A stretch of DNA of 64,000 nucleotides, from positions 62,001 to 126,000 of the forward strand of contig JASANG010003778.1 of NCBI GenBank assembly GCA_030248215.1, in the 5' to 3' direction. Position 1 is the stretch's first letter. Each line of letters starts with the position of its first letter. This DNA comes from Enoplolaimus lenunculus (taxonomy: Eukaryota; Nematoda; Enoplea; Enoplida; Thoracostomopsidae). The notes beneath the pieces are model-generated. The model saw only the letters and a program-made list of their open reading frames with translations. It did not search any database and was not told the origin of the DNA. A program made the position numbers and the translations under genes. Shown here piece by piece: positions 10,857 through 23,957 of the stretch.

Positions 10857-12196
10857 ATATCTGCAGTAATTATTCCAGGTTGTAATTATGCGATAAGCTA
10901 TACAAGTGAATGTTTTGTCGTGTAACATCTGATCTGGTAGTTTCATGTGAGCGATGTAGAGTTCAAATTTTGACGGCTTTTAGGACGAAGTCGGTAATTC
11001 TTTTAGTGCGGATATAGGTATGAGTTAATTTTTTGATTCTTTGTTCAAATTCAATTTTTATGCAAGATAGAATCGTATATTACGGATAGCTTTCTTGGTG
11101 AGTATAAGTGCAACGAACAAGATTTCGCGGGTAGTGCGCGTTGTCAGGTGTAAAACTGTTACCCATAACTAAATCAGTACGTATGCAGGGTGCAACCAGA
11201 AATGAAAGGTGCCGAAGCAGAACGTCAACAAATTTTATCAGAGACGAAGTTGAAGCAAAAGTAACAAAATGAAATTGAATTTTATTTTAACTTGGAGAAC
11301 GGCTGCTAAATTTTTTATAAAAATACGAAAAATTTCACTACCAAAATGCCGGGAACTCCAGCTAGATTCTACCGTAAACGGAGATTGACTTTATGCCCGA
11401 GCTAGCAAGGTCGGTCTAAAATGTGGCTGCATCCAGCGTTTTCCTACAAAATTTTAGAAAAACAGACGAATATTTGCGTATTGCAATTTGTATTGTATAT
11501 AGATTGGCAGGAAAATAAAACATTTTTGCGACATTCATATTCAATATGCGTTTTTGTTATTTTAATCACTTTCCGTTTCGTTATTATATTAATATCCGTT
11601 ACACCCTGGAAGGGTGCATATGAAATCCCGGGCATAGTTCTACTGCCACCCGTTTGGTAACAAAACAAGGGTATCTATGCAAGGCCCCAAAACTTGCAAA
11701 ACAAATCTTACACAGATCAATGTTTTGACTGTTAAACTAAATACTGTAGGACCGTTGGATAACAGGTAAAGATTACCATCAAAGTGCAACCCAATGTGAA
11801 TAACTTTATCTACCGTAGCCACTTTACTGGTAACCCGATACCCGCGTATAAAATCTAAACATATACACGCCTATACCCATGGTCGTGTAAAAAATCTTCC
11901 CTCATATCCATCAGTGATCCAAACCGAGCAAAAAGGGTCACAGAGTTTCTTTATTTCAGAGTATATAAAACATTCCTTATAGCTTTAACACAATACAACA
12001 TAACTAAAATTCAAAATGCGAATAAAATTTTGTCTTCGAAGACCTCCAAGTCAGATATTTTGAACCTTTAGACGGAAAAAAATTTTGACATTGTACAAAC
12101 TAGTTTATGCCAGAAAAAACGTGCCTTTCGGTCCATTTTAAACTGATTATATTTAAACTCTAAAAAAGTACAACGTATTCAAATATTAAAAATTTT

Positions 12197-12385
12197 GGAC
12201 CATGTAAAGATCAGGGGCGAAACGTTTTTCTATGGGACTAGAATAGAGTAAGCTTAAGGTTTAGACTATTTTTTTTGTCTGGATTAGTCTTTGGCTTAGG
12301 AATATTCTCATTCTTATGCTTTGGCTTAGACTTAGGCTTAGGAATATGCTTATAGTACTATTTCGCCCCTGTTCTGTACATTGGC
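12197..12385. repeat. TTAGGC-bearing hAT-like MITE (B ends)
   Basis: GGACCATGTAAAGATCAGGG at the left and CCCCTGTTCTGTACATTGGC at the right, with two blocks of TTAGGC-like repeats (GGCTTAGGAATATTCTC and GGCTTAGGAATATGCTT). Non-coding spacer. Confidence 0.75.
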
Positions 12386-13013
12386 TGAAATTTCCAAGTG
12401 TTTCTTTACCAACCAATAATTAACAATTACGTTGCACTTTTCTTCGATCTTTCAACATTTGTATCTGATTCTATGTCATCAATGTTATCAGTCAATTTCT
12501 TGCCAATGTTCTCTGGATTAAGGTTTAATCGAATTTTTTCTATGTATCCTCCTGGGTCTTCTACAGCAATCTTCTCGCCTAAATAGCAATAACAATACAG
12601 GAAACGGGTACACACACATAACTTAGTTATGGGTGCAATTTTAAGCATACCAAAATAGCGGAAAGCTTACTACGATTGAAACACATTTAAGTAGTATAGA
12701 ACGTTGTATTTTCAACGCTTATGTCACTTTTTATACATCAGATGTTTTTTGTTTATTTAAATCAGATATAGTCAACCACGCATCGAACAAAACAAACTCC
12801 GCGCCGCGTGCATCGTTTAACATTTTGGCGAAGTTTATGATTTAACGAAATATTTTCCAAAAAAATTTAATTTACTTTCACACTACGATTAAATGGTAAT
12901 TTGGTAGGAGTTACACAGTATTTGTAAGATAAACTACTTTTGTATTAATATCAGATTAGTTATAGCCTGAAACTAAACTGGAGTTAAAAGTAAAACAACC
13001 CACAATATCTTCT

Positions 13014-16000
13014 TTATCCGAAAATTGCTTGTTTGATTTTTTGCAGGAAGCCAGCCTTAGCGTCGTCATGAGAGGGTTGTTCCGTGGAACTTGGTTTTTC
13101 CGCTTTCGTATCTACAAAATTTCATAGAAACGAAGTTTTAGATAATTCGAAATATGTAACAGAGTCCATGAAACGATAAATAGCTGGCTTCCTGAATTGA
13201 GCAGTGAACCTAACGTAAGCACCTACACCATTTTACAAAAAGGTAGCTTGTCACATGACAAAGCAACAATATATCGGCCAGTCAATGTCCCGCTGGCAAA
13301 ATTTCATGCTCCCTAGTTTGTGTCCGCTGGCAAAATTTTCGCTTGTGAAGAACCCAGCAGTCAACGGTCAGATGTTATCCATGCTATCATAGAAAACTAA
13401 ATTCTACATGAAGTATTAACAAAATTGTTAATCTCGTATAATTTACCTATACATAAGTCGTGTAAAACAACATAATATGCAGAAAAAATAATCCCGCTTT
13501 CCAATGCGAATTCGTGGTGTGGAAATTATACGTCCAAATGCCGCTAAAGACAATAAAAATGTTATAACCTACCTTCTTTGGTGCTTGTAACACCGTGAAC
13601 AGAACCAATCGTATCACTTTCAACTTCTGCATATGCAGTGAGCAGAGCCTTTTGTTTATCAGACAGTTTCCTGTAACAAAACAAAAATTATAGTACCTTC
13701 AAATAGTATGTGATAACCGAAATACGCCTGTTACCTACAGAAAAACTTTTGCCATCTTTTTCATCCGATGCAAAAATTTAAGAAGTCGATTAAGTGTATA
13801 TACAATGTAAATTAGAATATTTGCTCGCATCCTGCTTGTAAAGTGTGACTACACAATATCGTTAATATATATGGGAAACAAACTGAGCAATCAAACAGGA
13901 AATACTTACTTGGGCGCTTTCACGCGTATATGCACATAATGATCACCGTATCCGAACGAGTTGACTTTTTTGAGACCTTTGCCTGATAAACGCATGCGTG
14001 TGTGAGATGATGTCCCGGGAGACACCTTAAAGTTACAGTTAAAATGGTACGATGAAACATTAAATTAATTTTTATATGTACTTATATCGATAGAATGACA
14101 TTCATAAGCAAACAATAAGAATAAATAAGAAATGCGGTAAACCAGATAAAAATGAAAAATACAAAAGTTATACGTAGAATCTGACCCAAAAGCGGTGTTG
14201 AAGACGCCAATCAAAGTAGAATGTTATGTCAAAAAGCAATAGTCAGCCGTTGAATTTTTGGCTGAAACTAAATTTGTACCCATGCTGAAAATAATTAAAT
14301 TAGACAAAAGCAAAATCTAACCTGCAGATAAATGTCATCATAAATACCATCTGTTCGAACCGTTCCTCCAAGGGCAGCTTGTGATAAACTTATCACAACA
14401 TCGCTATGAATATCAGCCCCATCGCGGCGAAATTTATCACTTTTCTGAACCTAAAACTGATAAAGGTTACTTTCATGAACAATATTCTGAAGCCGTTTGC
14501 TTCGAAAGACCATATATTAAGCAACCACGTTGCACAATATAGTAAACATTGCAGATCAGAGGCTTTGCCGTTCAGAACTTAGTTTTAAAACGCTGTGTTT
14601 TAGGACAGTACCATTATTTGGAAAGTGCAATAAAGGTCTATGTCTGCCGGCGACCTATTAATGCAACGTCTTTTATCTCGAAGGTTCAACTCACGTATGC
14701 TTTTGGATATTACATAACTATATGAAAATTTCCATTCAAATCAACGATACTACTTGACCTAATTGCACAATAACGGTACATAAACACACAGAGAGCGTAC
14801 CTGGAAAGTGATAAATATCTCTCTCTTCCCAACAGGAAACCGAAATGTCTGTCCATTTTCGACTCCTGTAACATGTAAAACAATGCTCATGAATCGGTAT
14901 ATAAACCAAAATGTTGGGTATGGCTATACATTTTGCCTTAACTATTTCAATGTTTTGTGGCACCGTCCGGAACCATACGGGGATAGCAGCGCGAAGCCAG
15001 ACGGCGCCGCAAACAAGTATCTAAATATTGTTTATTTGAGGAGCCGTAATACCTGACGACGTTGAACCTGAAAGCACCAAAATAAAAACGGTTTGAAAAT
15101 CAGAACTAATACAGCAAGTGAAACTAATGGTAACCTGCGGGCACCGGCACTGACACATTTCGACGTTGCACTGTTTTGCCTTTTCCTTCACACTCCATAC
15201 AAGGATTTTTATTGAACTGACCCGTACCAGAGCACTGTCTGCATGTCTGACGCATAATAAAAGGGCCTTGTTGGAAAGTTTCCTAGAAATGACAATTGTA
15301 TAATGTGGACAACACTCACAACCCACTGGTATTTTAACAACCTTTTTCGAAAACTAAACGAACAAATTGTTCTTGATTTGCATACCGAATTTTACCACTT
15401 CTTTCGGCAGAAGCAAAACATTGACAGTTTCATTAATCTGATTTTTCAAACCAAAATATGTCGTTTTCCATAAAACCCGCACTATTCTCTACAAATATCC
15501 ATTTTCTCCCCGTTTGCCAAGAGTAATTATATCGAACTAAGGACCAAAAACATTAACAACAAATGTTTAAAACAATAGTCATATCGCTGTTAAAACAATG
15601 TTTTATTACGATTTAGCACAAATTTTGATAATTAATGCCAGAAAATGAAACTGCAAAAAATTATAGTATGCTCAGCGGGTAACGGTGCCAGATTTTCGAC
15701 TGTAGCTAACTAGCACTGTCTGCTATAACAATAACTATATTATTACTATACTATATATGCAGTATATAACGTTTTCAACTCACCATTCCACTACCATGAC
15801 AATACGGACAGGTAACCATTGTATAACCAGGTTCAGATTTACGACCATCGCACTTAGGGCATACATCGACAATATTAACGGACACTTCTTTTGTCACACC
15901 TTTTGCTGCTTCATTAAATGTCAAGTCCATTGTGAACTTAAATAGAAATTTTGAGTTGAACAAAAATGAGAATTTATACACAAACGACCAATCACATCTT

Positions 16001-18589
16001 ACCACAAATAAGCCCAGATGCGAACATTTAAGACTTACACACATCGGACATATAAAAGCGATTACAATTATTGAACAACGACTCGGACCCCGACACGTTT
16101 AGACATGTTGTTTAAAACTTGTTCAGCAGTTTCTGATGTTCTCTCTTGATGAGGTAACATCAATTTTGTCAAATCTCAGCCGAAAATGACTTTTTGCTTT
16201 TTGTATTTTTCCCAAAAACAAACGAAAAAATATTACGTACCTCACTAGTTGATTGAAAACCGTGCATTGACGATGCAAAATCATCAAAATCAAATCCTCC
16301 TCCTTTGCGGCCACCTTGCTGAAAATTAAGGTCTCCAAAAATTCTCCTAAATAACTCTTCGGGATCTATTGTTGACTCAAAACCAGTCCATCCAGGTTGG
16401 CCTGCGCCAGTTCCGGGACCTCCTGGACGATGGAAACCGCCAGAACCACCGGGCATGTGCCCGAATTGATCATACGATCGCCGCTTTTCGTCATCAGATA
16501 ATATCTGTAAATTAGAAACAAAACTTTATACTGTCTTAGTGGTTAAGCGAAACTCTACACAACCTACAATATCTTGAATGTCTTGACTGTTCCTATAAGC
16601 TCTTAACCGTTTAATATGTCGCTCCTTCGAACGCTTAATTAGTTAATGAGTCAACTTATTTGTAGACTATAAGACAGCTTAACGGATATACTTCTATTCT
16701 TCAAAAATAAATACGTACATTCAAAAAGATATCCATATGAGAACAAAAGCACCAGTTTTCGACTGAAAACCTATAGAGACTAGAAAATTATGACATATCT
16801 TGTTGCAGATAAAAAATCCAAAACCCTTAATTATATAATCCGTTAACTAAAACCAAGGTTCTAATTCGTCTAAAAGTATTACGGAACCTAACTTTATGTA
16901 GCAAGCAATATATTAATAAACCACTCTTAATATATTTAGAAATTATTAACAGACTAAAATTGCATTTTTGACATCCCTTACAATACAGCTTACTTCGTAA
17001 GCTTCTGACACTTCAGCAAACTTTTTGCTTGCTTGTGGATCATCTTTATTGACGTCAGGGTGGTACTTTTTAGCTAGCTGCAATTAGAAATGCTACAACA
17101 ATTCAAGAGAATATTTTGATATGGTAGAGAACACTACACTACTACGATACATCAAACGACCAACCTCCTCTGTGTACGTACGTACCTTTTCCAGATGTAT
17201 ACGTATCTTAGGTTGTAATAATTTGTACCGAATCACCGCAATATAGGAGGAATGTGCTGCACGCAAGCTAACAAAAATTGCACATTAAATTTCCGAAAAC
17301 CCACATGGTAGAGAAGCATCCCAAGTCTTTGTGGTTTCTGTGTTCTTAGTTTCCGAATCCATTACCGGTATGTATATAGTTAAATACATAATATTTCTCA
17401 CTGCCATCAACTTGATATTATCCGTAATAAAACGGAGAAATATTATATATTGAAGTTATTTACACAAGAAACAAGTCAGTATGAAGTAGGGATGTATCGA
17501 TTAATCGTCACTTTTCGTGAGTATTAGTATGGGCACGAATCTTCACTACTGCATCTGATCAGAGAAACTGTCTCTTTTGCGCGTATGTTTGAAAAAATTA
17601 ATTGAAATGAACCGTTCTCATAAACAAGGATGGGCGTTCTCGATTAAAAACTGAGACCATAAACTTTCTATTGCCTTTGTCGCAGTTTTCTTGTGTTTTT
17701 ACGGGTTTTTGTATTTTTCCTAGCCTTTATGTTTTTCAGGATATCTGCTCGTAATTACTGCGTAACTATGAAATTTCACAATTTCACAGAAAAATTTTAT
17801 TCATCAGCCATCACTTTTACTTCAACAATACAGTCATACATTTGCTGAATTTCTGGTCTTGGTTTCAAACCAGACTCAAAAAAGCGAGATCGACACCGAG
17901 ACTTTCATCCCTGCCCATAAAATTATAATCTTTATGGTTGTTCGGGTTTAATTCTTCGGATATAATATAATCATGTAATATTGTATCCTATCTGTTCTTT
18001 AAGCATCCATCGGCAAAATTTTTGGCATAGGGACATCCCTAGTATGGAGGTCCAAGAAACCAGTACCTACCTACCTGGTAATATGCTTTCTTTATATCTT
18101 TCGCAGAAGCACTTTTAGACACACCCAATATTTTATAGTAATCCTTCGCAAAACGAACAGGTGTCGTATGAAGGCGTCTGGCACTTGTAAGATAATCTGT
18201 AATCACAAAAACGAATGTATACGTAATAGGGTTATGTCGGAAGCGGGACCTAAGGACTCGATACCAGCCAACTGGGTCAAGTTATAAATGCTTAACAAAA
18301 GCTTTCTCATATTAAAATAATTTCAACAACGAATCTAGTAGTAATTTAGCGGCTTCAATTACCAAGGTATCCGAGCTTTTGATTTTGTTCCACCGAAAAA
18401 TTAACTCATGCGCCTGTTCGTATTCAGAAAAGACAAAACGTAGGTACGTACTAAAACTTATGTCTTACCGCGTCGGGAACTGCAGACACATGGCGAGAAT
18501 GAAAGATATTGCACACTGAAATGTCGTGCAATTATTAATGACGGATTTGATTTCACCAATGTAGCCAAAAACAGACATCGGCGAGACAT
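13014..18589 (-). CDS. DNAJA3: Mitochondrial DnaJ co-chaperone, Tid1/DNAJA3 type
   Basis: Stimulates mitochondrial Hsp70 ATPase and hands it clients in the matrix. Eleven exons join in phase: 18589-18469, 18196-18075, 17077-16994, 16504-16241, 15936-15784, 15282-15135, 14865-14801, 14450-14322, 14025-13910, 13670-13573, 13111-13014; 465 aa. Residues 1-60 are Arg/Ser-rich without acids at the start ([13 protein letters not shown]), a matrix-targeting type sequence. The J domain begins at KDYYKILGV, with HPD at 87-89. A Gly/Phe-rich stretch includes [15 protein letters not shown], followed by the [11 protein letters not shown] motif typical of this subfamily. All four zinc repeats are intact: [32 protein letters not shown]. 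The C-terminal client domain ends [12 protein letters not shown], like the human tail. The start is the first ATG giving a targeting peptide. Several acceptors are TTAAG rather than TTCAG. Identification is firm. Confidence 0.95.
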
Positions 18590-18989
18590 GTCAGTTTTTA
18601 AGAACAAATAAGAAGCACGAATCCAACATATTATGAAATTACTACATACGAAACTTAACACCAAAGCCCTATTTATACGTGAATGTTTTTCCAGCGAAAA
18701 GCCGCAGCTGTAATTTCACGTGCAAATTTTTGGCAGCGCGAACTTGCAGCTTTAACAATACGACTAATAGGATTTCTGGTGTTCGACAAACCAAGTCTGA
18801 AAACCAAAACTAACACTAGCAAACCGATGGTGAGATTAAAATTAGCTGAAAACCGAGACTTACTGGGACCGCCATCCCTGCCGACTGAAACTCAAAAGAA
18901 AATATATGATCCATATAAACAGATGTTACAAACTACAAGCTTACTGTGGATTTACTACGCTAGCAATTCGTCGTTTACGACTTGTCAGC

Positions 18990-20362
18990 CTATGAAGGTA
19001 AGGTCGGAAACTTTTTACCTTCTTACTATGCAGCTGGAAATGCAGGCATGCGTACAGAGGTGGCTCTCGGACTACCGACCTACAAATTGCAGAGCGAAGC
19101 GCGCGTCACGTTGCCCGCTTCTGCAACCGATTTTATGAACGGACAATGCCGGCTAGCATACAGCAAAACGTTGGCCATCCACCCTATATCATTAGATATT
19201 GTGTTCAAAGCGCGACAATTCATCATTTCGTTCACGGCGTAGTTCCAATATGAGTCTTAGGTAGGATCGATCGTGAATTTCACACATGTTCAGTTTAGTA
19301 GCTGGCAGGGTTCCACCAGATTTTTGAAAAGTAACCAATTGTTTGGAGTAGCATTGTCACAACAGTAAGGATACTGTTCGACCAAATATCGAGCTATATT
19401 TCAAAATTTATGTGGCTAACATCACTGCCGCTATGAAATACAATTTTAAGTTTAGATTTTGGTACTTGTTTAAAGACAAACTTAAAGATTTAATTGCAGT
19501 CACATTTTGATAATCAGCGGAATAATTTGCGCTGCTAGAAGTTCTTCAAGTAACAATTGAGAATACTTAATAAGAAAAGGTCAGTAACTCAAAAACGAAA
19601 AATCGGAATTCCGTTATCAAAATAGCAGACAGTCGGAATCAGAACTTAAATTTTATCGGAAATTCAGATAGAATAGAAATTCCGTTGGAACCCTAGCAGC
19701 TGGTAAAACAAGTTTTACAGAAAGGTTGCGAACTAACAGCCTTCGGCTCCTTAGACGAACATTCTACCACTCTGCCACGCAGCCAACTTCTCCAACAGCG
19801 TCTATCGTAAACTTCCGACCTTTTTACTATGCAGCAGGAAATGCAGATATACAGGGGTGCTTCGATTCGAACTAGCGACCTCCGGATTCCTAAGCGAACG
19901 CTCAACCGCTGCGCTACGTAACCCGCCTCTACAACTGCTTCTATAGCGCGTGCACTACGGCTAGCATACAGCACAATGTTGACCTTCCACCATATTTCGA
20001 CTAGATACCGTGTAAAGCCACGCAGATTATCATTGCGCTCACGGCTTAGCTTCCATATCAGTCTTAAAAAGAACCGATCGTGAACTTCAGACCTTTTAGT
20101 ATAGTAGCTGGGTAAAACAGGCTTAAAGGGAGGTTTCGAACTAGCGGCCTAGATTGGATACCGTGTCCAAAGCCACACAATTATTTATCATTGCACTCAC
20201 GGCGGTGCTCCCCAGCCAGTCTTAGGTAAGATCGATCGGGTACTACATACAGGCCTTTTCAGTATAGTAGCTGGGTACAGCAGGTTTACAGGGAAGTTTC
20301 GAACTAACCGCTTTCAGCGCTTTAGGCGAACACTCAACCACTGCGCCACGCAGCCCACCTGT
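18990..20362 (-). repeat. Tandem cluster of tRNA-headed SINE-like repeats
   Basis: Related segments recur around 18990-19310, 19723-20000, 20020-20150 and 20152-20362. Shared motifs include AGCATACAGCA, TAGATACCGTGT, CTCACGGC and TAGTAGCTGG. Between them on the minus strand sit tRNA-like heads (19723-19786, 19858-19923, 20284-20352), with box A-like GTAGCGCAGCGGTTGAGCG and box B-like GGTTCGAA(C/A)C. They look like decayed SINEs arrayed head to tail rather than working tRNA genes. Confidence 0.6.
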
Positions 20363-20582
20363 CCAAACACTTTTATATATAGGACTGCACACAAACGTGT
20401 GTCGGCCAAGCGGTGTGCGAGCGAGAGGTCCTTAATTCCATATCTTCTGGACAAATTTCAGACAAAAACTAACATATTCGCAGCACCTCAGAGAAAGGGT
20501 CGTGTAGTTCTCTCAGCTACTGCACGTACAAATATGTACATAACCGACTTTTAACTCATTAAGCGCCAGCTGCTCATGAATG

Positions 20583-20913
20583 ACAAATTATATGTAGAAA
20601 TTTGACTACGTGGCATATACGTGACACGCATCCGGAAGCTCATTGGAATATGATTGACTACATAGCACATAAGTGGCACGTGTCGGTATATGTGCACGTA
20701 AGTGTATGTAAAGCAAATGTTGCCATGCCTGTGCACATATACCGGTATAAGAAGTTGTTGCAGTGGCCGCGTGGTGTAGTGGTAGCATGCTTGGCTCGAG
20801 CGCAAGAGGGCCGAGGTTCGATTCCCGGCGTGGTCATTAGCTTTGGCAAAAACTTCAAACAGGGGTCGTGCAGACCGTATAGTACCAACAGCACGTTTAC
20901 GAAAGCTCATTAG
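20583..20913 (+). repeat. SINE-like repeat with tRNA-like core (20765-20836)
   Basis: The 72-nt core can fold as a tRNA: acceptor GGCCGCG pairs with CGTGGTC (with G-U pairs), box A is TGGTGTAGTGGTAGCA, the anticodon loop CTCGAGC would read CGA, and box B is GGTTCGATTCC. The flanks GTAAAGCAAATGTTGCCATG and AACTTCAAACAGGGGTCGTG reappear around a truncated core in opposite orientation at 45626-45800. The unit is therefore dispersed and longer than the tRNA. One anticodon-stem pair is mismatched. A real tRNA-Ser is unlikely because the variable arm is short. Confidence 0.6.
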
Positions 20914-22286
20914 AATATGGGCCTATCATAATGCATCCACCTCGTTTTTTCTGATCCACGCATTATGTTATCTCAATACTAGTTACATTTATTTTGTATA
21001 TAAACCTGGGGGTTCACTATAGGGGTGGATGGGGGCCCCACTTAGCAACAACCACCACTTAAGATTTTCCCACCGGTTAAGCCCCCACTAAAGATGTCTT
21101 TCTCCACACGGTTAATTTTACGTTCCTTACCTTTTTCGCAAAAAACATCATCTGTATCAAATAAACATACCCTCTCCTCTTGAACATATGTTATATATTT
21201 GATCTGTGTTTATTTATATGTATGGTTGTTTTTGACTATGTGCTTATGTGTAGGCGTAACTAAACACTGCCTAGTGCAACTGACGCTTTATTGAAAATTC
21301 TGCCCCCCATTCAGAAATTCTCCAAGGTCGCGAACCGGGGGCCCCACCGGTTGATGCTTCCCCACTTCGCCGCGACCCAGCGAATGCCCAATAAACCCGT
21401 GTATTTCTGAGTAAAGAACTTCAGTCGCTTGTGGTACTACGGCCCATATACATAAATTACCAACACGGAAACCGGATAATATAGAGTGGAAGTCGAATAA
21501 GATTGTTTTTCGCAAAACCGGAATAATTCGTCCTATCACCTAATATGTACACTTAACAGTCCTTAATACTGTTCGTATTTCAGAAGCAACACTAACCACG
21601 TAATTAATCGATAAAAACACATCACATAACCGGCCAACAAAAATAAAGACAGTGTGCACGGTTTATGCATCAATTTATTTATTCCGGTAAGTGCACGTGT
21701 ATGGCACTAATGTGCTTTGCATATAAGTGTGGATGGTGCAGCAGTGATGCACCCTGTTACATGTTGCGTTAAACGTTTATCGTGGTTTGTCGCATCGTTT
21801 GCTCTACTTTCACTTTTCGTGCTCAAATACTAACATTGCTTTAGTACTGCATTACTGCATGTCGAAAAAAAGTGGAGTGTCTAAACAGCGGAAATAATGA
21901 CAATTTGCTCAATCCGCATGGTTTTTAAAGTAACAAAGTCAGATTTAAGGAACTTAAACATATAGCTAGTGACCTATTGGTAAAGTTAACAGCATTTCAA
22001 GCTTCATGGCAAGAAGTCAACAAACATGGACATGTAGCTGAGTACGTGACAGATAAAATTTTCGTCTTTAGGCCTTTAAAGACATTTTTTAAAGACCTGG
22101 TTACATTGAAACTATGTGACAAAGCAGCCCACCAGACTGCTTTGAACTGCTCCATTTCAAGAACCTTCCGCAGATGATGTACCATGCTGCCGGCATGCAT
22201 GCGCTAGTTAAATCATTTTTATGATTTAATTTAATAATTTGTAGCTGTTGAGTTCTAACCTGAGTGTACCTGTTTTAACGTAAGAG

Positions 22287-22358
22287 CTACAAAGTGGTGT
22301 AGTTGGTGGCATGTTTACCTTCCAAACGTGGAGCCTCGCGTTCGTTCCCGGGCTCGTC
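22287..22358 (+). pseudogene. tRNA-Gly(UCC)-like sequence, degenerate
   Basis: GTGGTGTAGTTGGTGGCATG resembles box A of tRNA-Gly, CTTCCAAA would place the anticodon UCC, and GTTCGTTCCC resembles box B. The acceptor and T stems pair poorly. It is probably a SINE head or tRNA relic. Confidence 0.35.
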
Positions 22359-23957
22359 CGATTTAACATTGCCACTTGCACGGCAACATATTCCGTTCGT
22401 TTTACTCTCAAGTTGGGGGAATGACAGCGGCTGGCTACGTTGTTCAGTCAGAATGGCCTACCGTGTTGACTGCATGCCGCACCAGCTTGGGCGTTGGTGC
22501 CTATCGAGCTCTGGTTATTAATCACAGGACAGGCAGTGCACGTAATGTTGTGGCTGTCCACACATTCATAGTTGGACGTGCATGGGCTGTCTGTCCCCTC
22601 ACATTCCGCACCTGAAGACATCTTTTTATACCAGTTCTTTAATTAAAAGAGCTAAGGTCTCTGTAGGTGGATCCGCCACACTGCTATTGTTCAATCAAAA
22701 CCATAAAAGTAACCTTAAACGAAGCCTAACGCACACCTTAAACGGAGGCGTTGGCTCCATCTGTAGGAGTTGCTTAGAAACGTAATATGATATACTTATG
22801 CGTGGTAAGTCTGCCGCAATGTATTGATACCACAGCCCTTGCGTTTCCACTGTGTGTTAATTCGGGGATATGGAGCATATTGGGAAAGTTGGGAACCTAG
22901 GCGATATTTATTAAGTGCTGAGGGGATAGAATTTACAGCATCACAGCTACAGATCATTGTGGCAACAAAGGTTCGGATTCGGATTCGTCGAAAATTTGTG
23001 GGGCGGATACGGATTCGGTTGTGAATAGCCGAATCCAAAAGCCGCATTCAACAATGTTCGGCAAGGTGTTTTTTCATTTTTAAACAATAAAAATTTTAAA
23101 TAACTTGTTTTATGAATCAATATTTTTTGTTTCAGGTAACAAATATGACGACTGATGTCGGACACGAAATATATCGTTCAGAAGTTATGCGGCCTGCATG
23201 GCGTTTATATTCTGAAACCAAATAAAGATATATCTGAAATTTGCAACATAAAAAATTCAGATTCGGTTTAAATTACGTAGTAATGAAATCGGATTCGGTC
23301 AAATCGTTGATTTGGTGCCAACGTGCTACAGATTATGGAAGAATTACTTGGGAATATTTGGTTGTATTTTTCGTACGTATTTGTATGAAACGAGTCAGTG
23401 GCTTGCTTGAAACTCAGCTTACATCGAATCGTAATTGATTTAACAGATTTGTCGTAGTGGGCAGTAATGCTTCAAATTTGTGGTGTATTGCATTGCTTCA
23501 AAAGGAATCTAAAATGAATCAATCCAAATCTGCCCTATAAACTTCCAAACCGTTATATAAAACCTGAATTATGATAAGCAAAACACACATGTTTTGCTAG
23601 TTATGGAGAACAAAAAATTATGCTTAAAAATTGTGTATATAAATTGTAGAATCTTACCAAAATATATACATAAATTGGCACTAGAATATGATCTATCATG
23701 CAATTGTCTGTGAGATCGTATTTGTAAGTTAATTTGGTTTCTGGTCTTTTTCGTAAAAAGTTATCTCCCGTGACTCTAGTGAGTTTTAGTTTTGCTGATG
23801 TATGGTTTCCAGTTAATTTGAATCCATGGATCCGGTTCCTGTTTTGATACCTAGAATTATAAGACAGCCCAATACGCAAACCATTTATACGTATATAAAA
23901 CCGATCAATCACGTACTTAATATGAGGCAATCAATCACGAAGTGTTTTTTATTTTAG

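Larger units (their letters stand above)
9305..13013. other. Convergent intergenic region between receptor and DNAJA3
   Basis: No exon was recognised. The two genes end towards each other here. The region holds two TTAGGC elements (9362, 9760), a G-rich repeat near 9990, a CAGTATGCAACCGG element (10542) and a TTAGGC element at 12197. On the minus strand an AATAAA lies near 12754, a possible but unproven poly(A) signal for DNAJA3. The rest is AT-rich single-copy-looking sequence. Confidence 0.6.
18590..23957. other. Spacer between divergent DNAJA3 and TBC1D5; SINE-rich
   Basis: It must contain the promoters of both genes and probably the unidentified first exon of TBC1D5. That exon has to end in phase 2 to join 23958. 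An open frame at 18683-19138 has no recognisable homology. Most of 18990-20900 is tRNA-derived repeat, and a tRNA-Gly-like piece lies near 22287. 22600-23950 shows no clear feature. Confidence 0.5.

Noticed and set aside
18683-19242. Open frames of 151 and 86 codons just upstream of DNAJA3 on the opposite strand
   Set aside because: No recognisable domain, no ATG at the frame start of the longer one, and the 3' part overlaps the tRNA-SINE repeat. Kept only as a possible 5' exon region of TBC1D5.
20765-20836. A functional tRNA-Ser(CGA) gene
   Set aside because: The fold needs several G-U pairs, has a mismatch in the anticodon stem, lacks the long variable arm of tRNA-Ser, and is embedded in a dispersed repeat.
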